In this document: positions 40,706 through 49,621 of the stretch, one piece after another
Layout of the letters: each line of letters opens with the position of its first letter
Position numbering within the stretch: position 1 is the stretch's first letter
Source of the DNA: Flammeovirgaceae bacterium UBA4465
Lineage (GTDB): Bacteria > Bacteroidota > Bacteroidia > Cytophagales > Cyclobacteriaceae
Direction of reading: 5' to 3'
DNA: 64,000 nt
NCBI GenBank assembly: GCA_905182375.1
Contig: CAJJBF010000005.1
Coordinates: 124,001-188,000 of the forward strand
Translations under genes and position numbers: made by a program
The notes under the pieces: generated by a model
Database searches by the model: none
Told to the model about the DNA's origin: nothing
The model's input: the letters and a program-made list of their open reading frames with translations, nothing else

Positions 40706-41566
40706 TTAAAAATTGCCGGTCCATCGAATAGCATTTGCAAGCAACTGCTGAAAATTTTGATGCCTAAATGTGATCGGTGAATGCCCCAGTGCAGTGTAAA
40801 ATACCTTCCCCTCTTTTTGCTCGTGATACCATACTATTGGATGATCTTGCCCCATACCCCAGTTTTTATCCTTTACTAGAAAACTGATATTCCCACTTAA
40901 ATTATAAGTAGCTTCATCTACAGTATACAGTACCGAACTCGTTTGAGCTCTCGGGTTGTCATAAAAACAATACCATTCATCCGCCAAATCAAAAGTGTCT
41001 AGTAAACCTTCAGATAACTGATGGCTCACAACATCCATGTCTAAATACAACATTGCGGTGTCTAAATTTTGACCTATATTGTGATGCGAGAAATGAGCCT
41101 GCAGCATCTCATCCTCATACCATGCCCATTGATGAGAATCATCTCCTGCTGCATGAACACCGATAAATCCACCACCGTCCTCGATCCATTGTTTAAAAAT
41201 AGTCCGTTGGTCATCTGTTAACACTTTTCCACTCGTATTGTTCCAGATTACGACTTGAAAATGCGCCAATTGAAGCTCATTAAATACGCCAGCATCTTCT
41301 GTCGCAAAAACCTTCCAGCCATTTTCATGACCCATTTTATCATAGATAGGCAGGGAAGCCTCAATCGCGTCAGAATGCCTAAATCCATTGGCTTTTGAAA
41401 AGACCAATATTGATTTTTCACCTAAACGGCTCGGTAATTCGATGGGATCAGTATCGTAAAAATTAATCCCTTTTTTAGCCTTATAAATGAACACTCCGAT
41501 GAACAAAGAAATGCTTAAAAAAGCTCCAGCAAAGCAATAAAAAATATATTTTAATATTTTTTTCAC
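40706..41566 (-). CDS. ThuA-domain protein (trehalose-utilisation-like), membrane-anchored
   Basis: The 286-residue protein has an N-terminal membrane anchor (YIFYCFAGAFLSISLFIGVF) and a class I glutamine-amidotransferase-like fold of the ThuA type: ILVFSKANGFRHSDAIEASL, FQVVIWNNTSGKVL, GGGFIGVHAAGDDSHQW and PIVWYHEQKEGKVFYTALGHSP. ThuA-like domains are common in Bacteroidota surface proteins and are thought to act on carbohydrates, but no activity is established for this subgroup. The gene is close to and convergent with the esterase. Confidence 0.88.
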   Translation of the reverse strand: MKKILKYIFYCFAGAFLSISLFIGVFIYKAKKGINFYDTDPIELPSRLGEKSILVFSKANGFRHSDAIEASLPIYDKMGHENGWKVFATEDAGVFNELQLAHFQVVIWNNTSGKVLTDDQRTIFKQWIEDGGGFIGVHAAGDDSHQWAWYEDEMLQAHFSHHNIGQNLDTAMLYLDMDVVSHQLSEGLLDTFDLADEWYCFYDNPRAQTSSVLYTVDEATYNLSGNISFLVKDKNWGMGQDHPIVWYHEQKEGKVFYTALGHSPITFRHQNFQQLLANAIRWTGNF

Positions 41567-41903
41567 ATCCTACATCCAGTGAGTGACAGAAAAGACGTTA
41601 TTGATGCGTAAGGTTTATTTGTCCACGTTCCTCACATATATCCATCAAAAATGTCAAATCCTATTTTTGTGTTTTTTTTACGCCAAGGAAGTTAGATACT
41701 TAAATCTAGATTCAGCCATAAAATTTCAGGATTAAAAAAAACTATTCTGAAGATCATTTCAAATAAAAGTCAGCCCCAAAGCCTAAAAAAACTCATATAA
41801 CTCTGTACTGAATTGAATGACCTAGTCATCGGATCATACTTGCTCGTAAAAAAATTTTAATCATTCAAACTTATGTAGACCCTCAATCTTCTACATATAA
41901 ACC
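41567..41903. other. Intergenic region without a supported gene
   Basis: AT-rich spacer between the ThuA gene and the laminarinase gene, both on the minus strand. I see no clear promoter, hairpin or small gene in it. Confidence 0.4.
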
Positions 41904-42791
41904 TTAATTTAGTTGAAAGACCCGGATATAATCTACCAACATGTATTGTGGGAATACGGTTGATGTATTGGGACTCCCTGGCCAACTCCCACCGACGGCA
42001 ATATTTAATATGAACCAAAAGGGCTGATTGAATTCACTCAAATAAGCAGAAGTGATATCTATTGTATTGAAAACTACATCATCACGCAACCATCTAATTT
42101 GGGTTTCATCCCATTCAATTGAAAAAACATGAAATTCATCATTGTAAATACCCTCAGTCAATTTTGAAGACGTTCCATAATCAGCCTTAAAACCATTATC
42201 TTGCCAATGTACTGTCCCGTGGATGGTATTGTCTCTCCCGCTGGCATCTCCTCCTACAAGCTCCATAATATCAATTTCCCCACAATTTGGCCATCCTACC
42301 TCAGCATGATTGCTACCCAACATCCAGAAAGAAGGCCAAAGACCTTGACCATAAGGTAGATTGGCTCTGATATCAATCCTACCATATTTAAAGGCTTGCT
42401 TGCCCTTTGATATCAATTTAGAAGAGGTATAACCTTTCCCACCGAGTTGCTCTTTTTTGGCTTCTATCACTAGATATTCATCTTCAAGCATATATGCATT
42501 ATCCTCAGTATAATATTGCAGTTCAGCATTGCCCCATCCACACAGTGAAGGACAACCATCTCCGTTTTGAAAAATCCAATTATCGATATTTATAGCCGAT
42601 TGATCAAATTCATCTTGCCATACCAAAGTCATTCCCTCATAAGTTAAAGGAGTTTCATAGCCCGACTCAGGAATAGCCGGTCGTCCAGTAATTGAATTGT
42701 CTACGTCATCTACCGGTGTAGTTGAATCGGAACAACAAGATAATTGGAGCATTAGAACACTCAAGAAAAAAAAGAAAAAAGATCGTATCAT
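41904..42791 (-). CDS. GH16 endo-beta-1,3-glucanase (laminarinase), lipoprotein
   Basis: The 295-residue protein has a lipoprotein signal (FFFFFLSVLMLQLSCCS) and a compact GH16 domain. Its catalytic motif is CGEIDIMELVG with nucleophile Glu172, Asp174 and acid/base Glu177. WQDEFDQSAINIDNW, YGRIDIRANLPYGQGLWPSFWML and FILNIAVGGSWPGSP are typical of laminarinases, as is the DYIRVFQ C-terminus. It should cut beta-1,3-glucans such as algal laminarin at the cell surface. It is 88 bp downstream of a truncated SusC receptor on the same strand, so it looks like the survivor of a laminarin utilisation locus. Confidence 0.94.
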   Translation of the reverse strand: MIRSFFFFFLSVLMLQLSCCSDSTTPVDDVDNSITGRPAIPESGYETPLTYEGMTLVWQDEFDQSAINIDNWIFQNGDGCPSLCGWGNAELQYYTEDNAYMLEDEYLVIEAKKEQLGGKGYTSSKLISKGKQAFKYGRIDIRANLPYGQGLWPSFWMLGSNHAEVGWPNCGEIDIMELVGGDASGRDNTIHGTVHWQDNGFKADYGTSSKLTEGIYNDEFHVFSIEWDETQIRWLRDDVVFNTIDITSAYLSEFNQPFWFILNIAVGGSWPGSPNTSTVFPQYMLVDYIRVFQLN

Positions 42792-42879
42792 ATCCAGGGT
42801 AAATAAAAGGGCATTAAACTCAATGTGGAAATTTAATTCATTAAAATGAAATTATTGTACTGATGTGGTTGTAACTGAA

Positions 42880-43236
42880 CTATCCCTTAATAGCACTCCT
42901 TTTTTGGATTCGGTAACCGAACACTATAATTTCTTGTAATTCGGTAAAGTCTTCAGCCAAAATAACATCTATTATGGATCGCGAGCAGATGATCACCTCC
43001 TGCGTCTGTAGACCTATGAAAGTATATGCTAGTTTCCCCCCTTCTTCCGGAACACTCATTATATTTCCCATCTAAATCAGTAATCGTACCCGTATTTGTG
43101 CCTTCTAACATTACGTTGACACCAGGAACTTCACCCCCATCTTCTGTAGAGACCGTTCCTGAAATCAACCTTTGTCCTAATGACATATTACAAAATAGCA
43201 AACACGCTGCTCCAAAGAAAATTATTCTTTTCGTGG
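42880..43236 (-). pseudogene. N-terminal remnant of a SusC/RagA TonB-dependent receptor
   Basis: Only the first 115 or so residues of a SusC-type receptor remain. A signal-like segment (KRIIFFGAACLLFCNMSLGQ) leads into the carboxypeptidase-regulatory-like domain (LISGTVSTEDGGEVPGVNVM, GTNTGTITDLDGKY). A one-base frame change at about 43059 precedes MSVPEEGGKLAYTFIGLQTQ, and then the TonB-box-like region ends IVFGYRIQKRSAIKG and a stop at 42880-42882. No plug, barrel or SusD gene follows, so nearly 900 residues are missing. A standard start codon is also not evident. It is a deletion remnant next to the GH16 gene. Confidence 0.82.
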
Positions 43237-43576
43237 TTCTTATAAAAATTAAAATTTTATGGGGTGATTGGTGAAAAAATCAAATACTTACACCAATGCT
43301 AAATGACTTCTTGATATTTTTTTTAACGATTAATTCAATTTGGCATAGAGAATATTCATTTTTTAGGAAATAAAAAATTACAATCTTTTGAAATAGTGTT
43401 TAAAGCATTAATTCAAAGGTTAACAAAATGAAAAAGAATAAAAAGCAAAAAAAATAAAACACTATTCTTACTCAATTTATAACTATAAAAATCCTCATAA
43501 CAATGTGACTTTTCTACAGTTGCGCTTTTCGACTTCGCAAGACTCATGATGACCTGCTTTCAGTTCCCTTATTTAT
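43237..43576. other. Intergenic region without a supported gene
   Basis: Very AT-rich DNA upstream of the SusC remnant. It probably held the promoter of the former utilisation locus, but I cannot identify one with confidence. No small gene seen. Confidence 0.35.
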
Positions 43577-43999
43577 TTAATACATATCATATTGACTTTG
43601 AATGATCGCTCTTTGACGCAATAGGTTTTGCTGAAACTTTTGACTTTCACCTTTATCTTCTATCAATAATTTCAACCGCCAAGGCTGACAATAAAGTTGC
43701 AAGTAATCTGTCCCTTTAAACATGGAGATGAGCCGGTAAGGAAATGCTAAGACGCTCGGTTCTTGACTTACGCCCAACCAGATCAAGAGACCTTTTTTTC
43801 TAAGCTCAATTTTACAACTAAATACATCAGATTGTTTGTTTACTATATCTATAATTTCGTTATCAACATCGATCAAGGTAAATCCCTGTATACTGGGATT
43901 CGCTGGACTGATTTTGTCGGGAGATACCAAGGTGTTTCCTACCAAGTCTCTTATTTTCGAAAGCATTGCCGTATCTGGATTTGAAAGATTGAAAAGCAT
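43577..43999 (-). CDS. Unrecognised 140-residue cytoplasmic protein
   Basis: I do not recognise a family. The sequence has no signal peptide or membrane helix. It begins MLFNLSNPDTAMLSKIRDLV, has a strand-rich centre (IQGFTLIDVDNEIIDIVNKQ, SCKIELRKKGLLIWLGV, VLAFPYRLISMF) and a Gln-rich helical tail (KFQQNLLRQRAIIQSQYDMY). Normal composition and the alternating hydrophobic pattern suggest a real small alpha/beta protein. It stands alone, diverging from the oxygenase gene, so context gives no function. Confidence 0.6.
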   Translation of the reverse strand: MLFNLSNPDTAMLSKIRDLVGNTLVSPDKISPANPSIQGFTLIDVDNEIIDIVNKQSDVFSCKIELRKKGLLIWLGVSQEPSVLAFPYRLISMFKGTDYLQLYCQPWRLKLLIEDKGESQKFQQNLLRQRAIIQSQYDMY

Positions 44000-44146
44000 A
44001 TTCCTTTTTTTACAAAAAAAACCCTAATCCTCGTAACACAGAAGAATAAGCCTAAATATCTTAACAAATTAAATTACTTTGATTTTTTTATCTACACAAT
44101 CTTTGAAAATCTACTAAAAACCTACATTATCATTAGCTTTACTTTC

Positions 44147-45103
44147 ATGACATCAAAAGCACACATTGCCACCGTAAATTACGAAGATTTTGTCTCTGAT
44201 GATCCAGATCGGAAATTAAACTTCATCGCACATTTAGGAAACTCATTGTCTGAAATTGGATTTGTATTAGTAAGAAATCATGGAGTTACAGAAGCTTTAC
44301 GTAATGAACTTTTCAGTGCTTCTAAAAAATTCTTCGAACTTCCCGACGAGGTCAAATCTAAGTATGAGTTTCCAGCGTTGGCTGGGCAAAGAGGTTACAT
44401 TAGTAAATTTAAAGAAACAGCCAAAGGATTTAAAACCCCAGATATGAAAGAATTTTATCATATTGGTCAAACAATCCAAAATGCCATTGGACCTGACTAT
44501 CCACCTAACATTTGGCCTAAAGAGGTGCCCGAACTTAAAGAGGTTAGCCTACGCATTTATCAAACATTTGAAGAAACTGGCCTAAAATTACTCCAAGCTA
44601 TAGCTTTGTATTTAGACCTTTCGGAGGATTTTTTTAATGGAAAAATTCATGCCGGCAACTCCATATTAAGATTACTTCATTACTTTCCAGTAAAAGACAT
44701 TTCCAAACTACCAGCAGGATCCGTTAGAGCGGCCGCACATGAAGATATCAATTTGATTACCTTACTCATGGGAGGAAGTGCTGAAGGATTGCAAGCCAAG
44801 ACCAAAGCTGGAAAATGGATTGATGTTAATCCTCTTTCTGATCAAATTGTTGTGAATGTTGGTGATATGCTTCAGCGACTGACCAACGGCCAACTGGTCT
44901 CGACCAGTCACCGCGTGATCAATAAAAATCCGCTATTAATGAAAAGATCAAGATACTCTACACCTTTTTTCCTGCACCCAGTTCCAAGTATGGATTTGAG
45001 TGCTCTCCCCAGTACCGTAAACCAGCAACAACCCAAAAAATTTCAAGATATGACGGCGGGTGAATACTTAAATGAACGTCTCAAACAACTGGGGCTAAAA
45101 TGA
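44147..45103 (+). CDS. 2-oxoglutarate/Fe(II)-dependent oxygenase, isopenicillin N synthase-like
   Basis: The 318-residue protein has the two-part layout of the IPNS-like family: an N-terminal DIOX domain (LGNSLSEIGFVLVRNHGV, FFELPDEVKSKYE) and a C-terminal jelly roll with iron ligands His198, Asp200 (AAHEDINLITLL) and His255 (STSHRVIN), plus RYSTPFF for 2-oxoglutarate binding. Such enzymes hydroxylate or cyclise small molecules with oxygen. Its stop overlaps the start of the tryptophan 2,3-dioxygenase gene (ATGA), implying coupled translation and a shared pathway. A substrate related to tryptophan or kynurenine is inference. Confidence 0.9.
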   Translation: MTSKAHIATVNYEDFVSDDPDRKLNFIAHLGNSLSEIGFVLVRNHGVTEALRNELFSASKKFFELPDEVKSKYEFPALAGQRGYISKFKETAKGFKTPDMKEFYHIGQTIQNAIGPDYPPNIWPKEVPELKEVSLRIYQTFEETGLKLLQAIALYLDLSEDFFNGKIHAGNSILRLLHYFPVKDISKLPAGSVRAAAHEDINLITLLMGGSAEGLQAKTKAGKWIDVNPLSDQIVVNVGDMLQRLTNGQLVSTSHRVINKNPLLMKRSRYSTPFFLHPVPSMDLSALPSTVNQQQPKKFQDMTAGEYLNERLKQLGLK

Positions 45104-46059
45104 AAAATATGAATCCTAAAACAATAAGTTTAATTGAGTCACTTCAAAAAAAATACGGCGATACTGGAGAGGATCTCAATATCCATTTAGAAGGGTTACT
45201 ACATGCAAAACCGATCACCTATTGGGATTACATACAACTTGAATCCCTGCTAGGTACCCAAAAGCCAAGAACCAAGCATCCCGATGAAATGGTGTTCATT
45301 GTATACCACCAAACCACTGAGTTAATTTTTAAAATGATTTTATGGGAGATCGATCAAATAGCGGTAGCAAAGGATTTAAAACCTGCCTTTTTTACTGAAA
45401 AATTGACCCGGATCAGTAGATATTTCGATTTACTTTCGAATTCATTTGAAATCATGAATGAAGGTATGCACGTAGATCAATTCTTGAAATTTCGAACCAC
45501 CTTGACGCCCTCCTCTGGCTTTCAAAGTGCCCAATATAGATTGATTGAATTTGCCTCAACTGAGCTGATCAATTTAATTGATATACGTTTTAGAGCGACT
45601 ATTGACCGAAATACCCCCTTTGAACACGCCTATGACCATCTTTACTGGCAAGCTGCAGGGAAAAATTATGATACCGGTGTGAAGTCGACGATGCTCATTG
45701 AGTTTCAAGAAAAGTATATGGATGATTTCATCACCTTTATGAAATATTACCATCAAACCAATCTCTGGACTCGATTTAAAGGACTGCCCAAAGAAATTCA
45801 AAATGAGGTTGAATTGCGCAACGCCATGCGCCATTATGACCATACTGTCAATGTCAAATGGGTCATGTTTCATTATAAAACAGCTGCTAAATACTTGAAA
45901 AGTACCACAAACGTAAAGGCTACTGGAGGCAGTAATTGGCAAAAATATATGCACCCAAAATACCAAAAACGCATCTTCTTTCCTGATTTGTGGACTCCTG
46001 AAGAGCAAAACCAATGGGGCATAGATAATTTGCAACATTATAATATTTTAGAAAAATAA
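45100..46059 (+). CDS. kynA: Tryptophan 2,3-dioxygenase family protein
   Basis: This 319-residue heme enzyme is the Bacteroidota-type member of the family. HPDEMVFIVYHQTTELIFKMILWE contains the active-site His70, and FHYKTAAKYL holds the probable heme ligand His258. ATGGSNWQKYMHPKYQKRIFFPDLW replaces the classical GTGGSSGV-type loop but keeps the Thr-Gly-Gly. It should oxidise L-tryptophan to N-formylkynurenine in the cytoplasm. It overlaps the upstream oxygenase by ATGA and is 8 bp before the GH3-NamZ gene, so the three may be co-transcribed. No kynurenine formamidase or kynureninase is in the window. Confidence 0.92.
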   Translation: MKNMNPKTISLIESLQKKYGDTGEDLNIHLEGLLHAKPITYWDYIQLESLLGTQKPRTKHPDEMVFIVYHQTTELIFKMILWEIDQIAVAKDLKPAFFTEKLTRISRYFDLLSNSFEIMNEGMHVDQFLKFRTTLTPSSGFQSAQYRLIEFASTELINLIDIRFRATIDRNTPFEHAYDHLYWQAAGKNYDTGVKSTMLIEFQEKYMDDFITFMKYYHQTNLWTRFKGLPKEIQNEVELRNAMRHYDHTVNVKWVMFHYKTAAKYLKSTTNVKATGGSNWQKYMHPKYQKRIFFPDLWTPEEQNQWGIDNLQHYNILEK

Positions 46060-46067
46060 ATAATCCT

Positions 46068-48890
46068 TTGACCGAATTTAAATTACACCTGTCCACCCAT
46101 AAAATAGGGCTACGGATCCTTTTTTTAGTACTATTGTTACTCTTAAAATTGGGTAAAATAAGCGCGCAAATAATACCCACGTCACCACACGAACAAGCAT
46201 GGGTGGATAGTCTTATGACTACCCTAAGTATTCGAGAACAAATAGCCCAATCTTTTATGGCTGCCGCGTACACTCACAATGACGAACCGAATGCCGAACT
46301 TATAGGTTTAATCCAAGATTTAGGAATCGGTGGTATTATTTTCATGCAAGGAAATCCCATCGATCAAGTCAAGGTCAATACGACCTATCAAAAAGAATCT
46401 GAAATACCCCTCTTTATGGCAACTGATGCCGAATGGGGGCTCAGTATGAGATTATCTCAGACATCGGATTTTCCTTTTCAAATGGCTCTTGGGGCACTAG
46501 CGGATGATGATCTTATTTATGATATGGGATTTGAAATCGGACTTCAAATGCGCCGATTAGGTCTGCACATTAATTTTGCTCCAGTCATTGACATCAATAA
46601 TAATCCCCTTAACCCAGTCATTAATTATCGCTCTTTTGGAGAAAGTCGTACACGTGTGACCCAAAAATCAATCGCTTACATGAAGGGCCTGCAAGCGGCC
46701 GGTATCATGGCTGTAGCAAAACATTTCCCAGGTCATGGTGATACACAAACAGATTCACATTATGGTTTGCCGATCATTGAGCACGACAGAGCACGATTGG
46801 ACAGCATCGAACTCTATCCTTTTCGGAAACTTATCCAAGAAGATGTTGCGGGTATCATGATGGCACACATAAATGTCCCCGCTTTAGATGCTACACCCAA
46901 ACAGGCCGCCACCTTATCTAAAAAAATAGTCACTGAACTATTGAAAACGGAAATGGGGTTTAAAGGATTGGTCTTTACCGATGCTATGAATATGAAAGGA
47001 GTTACCTCGGGACATGATCTGGGTGAACCTGAATTAATGGCATACTTGGCCGGAAATGACATCATTGAATTTTCTTTAAACATCAGCGCTTCCATTGCGA
47101 AAATCGAAGAAGCCCTTAAAACAGAAAGCCTTACTACCGATCAGGTTAAGCTAAAGTGTAGACGTATTTTACATCAAAAGTATAAACTTGAGCTTCACAA
47201 AAAGTCCTTTCAAAAATCAGAAAATCTCATTCTAGATATCAATAACCAAACAGCAAGAGACTTAAATAATACTTTGGCCAAAGCTTCCTTAACGGTATTA
47301 AAAAAGCATTATTTGGGATCCCATTTGACCAATGAAAAAATAGCCACTTTGTCTATCAATACCAATACAATTGCACCATTCCAAAAAGAGGCGATACGAT
47401 TAGGCTTTAAAGACCACTTTTACCTCCCAAAGAAAGCAACCCAAGAGCAAATCAATGAAGTAGAAAGAAAACTCGAAGATTTCGAACGCATATACCTCGG
47501 TGTCATCCAGTCAGATCTTCGTCCCTATGGTCAAATCAAAATATCAAATCAAAATTTGACCTTTATCAACGAACTAGCACAAGACTCCCGTGTGATGATC
47601 GGCTGGTTTGGAAATCCGTATACCTTGAATCAATTTAACACCCTTCACCAAGCATCAGATTTGGTCATAGGCTACCAAAACAATCCAGCTACCCAAGCTG
47701 CAATGACCCAGCTTTTTTTAGGAAATGGTATGGCCTCAGGTACCTTGCCGGTAACGGTGAACTCGTATTTTAAATTGGGTGACGGCATGATCATTCATAA
47801 AAATCCAGAGGTAGGTGCCACACAATTCGATGCCTACCTACCCCTTTTACAGAACAAAAAGGTGGGGCTCGTGGTCAATCAAACTTCTACCGTTGGATCC
47901 CGACATTTAGTAGATACTTTATTGAGTTTAGGTATTCAAATAACGAGAATTTTTGCTCCGGAGCATGGATTTAGGGGCAATGCGCACGATGGTGCCACCA
48001 TCTATGACAACATAGATCAGTCAACAGGATTACCTATCATTTCGATTTATGGCAAACAAAAAAAACCAAGTCCAGAGCAATTGAAAGATCTTGACATCCT
48101 TATTTTTGATATTCAAGACGTCGGCGCCCGCTTCTACACATTTATAAGCACCTTACATTATGTCATGGAGGCGGCAGCAGAAAATAATAAAGAAGTGATC
48201 GTTCTCGACCGACCTAATCCCAATGGAGACTATGTAGATGGTCCGGTATTAAAACCTGCATTTAAATCCTTCGTAGGCATGCACCCTCTACCGATTGTGC
48301 ATGGCCTCACGATCGGTGAACTAGCCAAAATGATCAATGGTGAAGGATGGCTAATAGCGGGCCAAAAATGTGATCTTGAAGTTATCAAAATAAAAAATTA
48401 TTCGCATGCAATCCCTTGGGCTTTAAAAATCCCACCTTCACCCAATCTCCCCAACGATCGAGCCGTGAGATGGTATCCGTCACTCTGCCTTTTTGAAGCT
48501 ACGGTTGTGAGTATAGGAAGAGGTACTTATGCTCCTTTTCAGCAACTGGGTGCTCCACAAATAAATAGTGATTTTAGTTTCACTCCCAAATCTATCAAAG
48601 GAATGTCAGTATATCCCAAACATCTCGACATGGTTTGCTATGGGGAAGACCTCACCGCTACTGAACCCATACCCAAGTTCAATCTTTCTCTGCTCATTAA
48701 GTACTATCATTTAATCAATATGGGATCTGATTTTTTCAATAGGAAAAAAACATTTAATCAGCTCGCAGGTAACGATGAATTGATACAGCAAATCATTTCA
48801 GGTTTGAGCAAAGAAGAAATCCAAGTAAGTTGGGCCGAAGATTTAGCTGAGTACAGATATTTGCGAAAAAAATATTTGCTTTATAATTGA
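46068..48890 (+). CDS. GH3 beta-N-acetylglucosaminidase fused to a NamZ (DUF1343, GH171) exo-muramidase
   Basis: This 940-residue exported protein has two catalytic units. After a signal peptide (ILFLVLLLLLKLGKISAQ), residues about 40-570 form a GH3 enzyme of the NagZ kind: KHFPGHGDTQTDSHYGLP (K218, H219, with the Asp-His pair used by NagZ) and nucleophile Asp305 in FTDAMNMKG. Residues about 585-940 form a DUF1343/NamZ domain, with IFAPEHGFRG (Glu632), FDIQDVGARFYTFI and VLDRPNPNG. NamZ enzymes release MurNAc and NagZ-type GH3 enzymes release GlcNAc from non-reducing ends, so one protein could strip peptidoglycan glycan alternately. The start is probably TTG 46068. It converges on an exported peptidoglycan amidase. 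Confidence 0.92.
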   Translation: MTEFKLHLSTHKIGLRILFLVLLLLLKLGKISAQIIPTSPHEQAWVDSLMTTLSIREQIAQSFMAAAYTHNDEPNAELIGLIQDLGIGGIIFMQGNPIDQVKVNTTYQKESEIPLFMATDAEWGLSMRLSQTSDFPFQMALGALADDDLIYDMGFEIGLQMRRLGLHINFAPVIDINNNPLNPVINYRSFGESRTRVTQKSIAYMKGLQAAGIMAVAKHFPGHGDTQTDSHYGLPIIEHDRARLDSIELYPFRKLIQEDVAGIMMAHINVPALDATPKQAATLSKKIVTELLKTEMGFKGLVFTDAMNMKGVTSGHDLGEPELMAYLAGNDIIEFSLNISASIAKIEEALKTESLTTDQVKLKCRRILHQKYKLELHKKSFQKSENLILDINNQTARDLNNTLAKASLTVLKKHYLGSHLTNEKIATLSINTNTIAPFQKEAIRLGFKDHFYLPKKATQEQINEVERKLEDFERIYLGVIQSDLRPYGQIKISNQNLTFINELAQDSRVMIGWFGNPYTLNQFNTLHQASDLVIGYQNNPATQAAMTQLFLGNGMASGTLPVTVNSYFKLGDGMIIHKNPEVGATQFDAYLPLLQNKKVGLVVNQTSTVGSRHLVDTLLSLGIQITRIFAPEHGFRGNAHDGATIYDNIDQSTGLPIISIYGKQKKPSPEQLKDLDILIFDIQDVGARFYTFISTLHYVMEAAAENNKEVIVLDRPNPNGDYVDGPVLKPAFKSFVGMHPLPIVHGLTIGELAKMINGEGWLIAGQKCDLEVIKIKNYSHAIPWALKIPPSPNLPNDRAVRWYPSLCLFEATVVSIGRGTYAPFQQLGAPQINSDFSFTPKSIKGMSVYPKHLDMVCYGEDLTATEPIPKFNLSLLIKYYHLINMGSDFFNRKKTFNQLAGNDELIQQIISGLSKEEIQVSWAEDLAEYRYLRKKYLLYN

Positions 48891-48922
48891 TTCAAATCGT
48901 AAACTTGAGTACTCTTTTTAAA

Positions 48923-49552
48923 TCAATCTATCCGCTTCCTCAAGTCTTCCATAAATTCAACACCAGGATCAACCTTTTCGGTACGGTAGCCTGCATCTTT
49001 TTCAAGCCATAAGGGATGGTCCATAAAATCTTGATATTCATAATGGCCAATAACGAATTCAATGGGGTACGTTTTCTGAAGATACCTAACCAACATCACA
49101 TTGGCTTCTAACTGAGCTGGAGTGAGTTTTCCATCTGCTCCAGGTCCCACGTTTTCAATCCCTATCGCACAATGATTCAATCCAATCACATGACGTGCCA
49201 TAGTGGTTTCAGGCATTAATCTATAAATAGTCCCGTCGGTATCTACCAAGAATTGGGAGGATACATTCAATGAACTCGCAGATTGAATATCCGCTCGAGC
49301 ATTGGGTAAAGTACTGGGATTAAAGGTATTGAAGGTAGCTTCCATAGTAGGGATTACGGTCCAATGGACCACTACCATACGCGGTAAAATGGTGGGTTTT
49401 ATTTGTGTTAATCCATAATGTGATGCCAAGTATTCAAGGGTCAACTCAATGCGTTGCTCATCAAAAGATATCGGCCGATCTATAATTTTAGGTAGGGATG
49501 GATCCTGGTAAAAAAGGGATTGCATCAGCAAAAAAGATAAAATTATCGGCAT
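48923..49552 (-). CDS. Exported N-acetylmuramoyl-L-alanine amidase (Amidase_2/AmpD-like)
   Basis: The 209-residue protein begins with a short signal (MPIILSFLLMQSLF). The amidase fold has zinc ligands His63 (MVVVHWTVIP), His170 (FVIGHYEY) and Asp195 (KVDPGVEF), with GLNHCAIGIENVG and SSQFLVDTDGTIYRLMPE between. It cleaves the bond between MurNAc and the L-Ala of the stem peptide. It converges on the GH3-NamZ gene 30 bp away. Together they would remove stem peptides and then digest bare glycan. An outer-membrane or periplasmic location is inferred from the signal. Confidence 0.88.
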   Translation of the reverse strand: MPIILSFLLMQSLFYQDPSLPKIIDRPISFDEQRIELTLEYLASHYGLTQIKPTILPRMVVVHWTVIPTMEATFNTFNPSTLPNARADIQSASSLNVSSQFLVDTDGTIYRLMPETTMARHVIGLNHCAIGIENVGPGADGKLTPAQLEANVMLVRYLQKTYPIEFVIGHYEYQDFMDHPLWLEKDAGYRTEKVDPGVEFMEDLRKRID

Positions 49553-49621
49553 TGGGTCAAAAGTCTAGAATGTCTATTGATTAAATTTACCAAAAAAATC
49601 GATTCAGACCGCTTTATTTCC

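Noticed and set aside
45574..46038. 154-codon open frame on the minus strand opposite kynA
   Set aside because: It is antisense to a clearly conserved enzyme and has no recognisable motifs.
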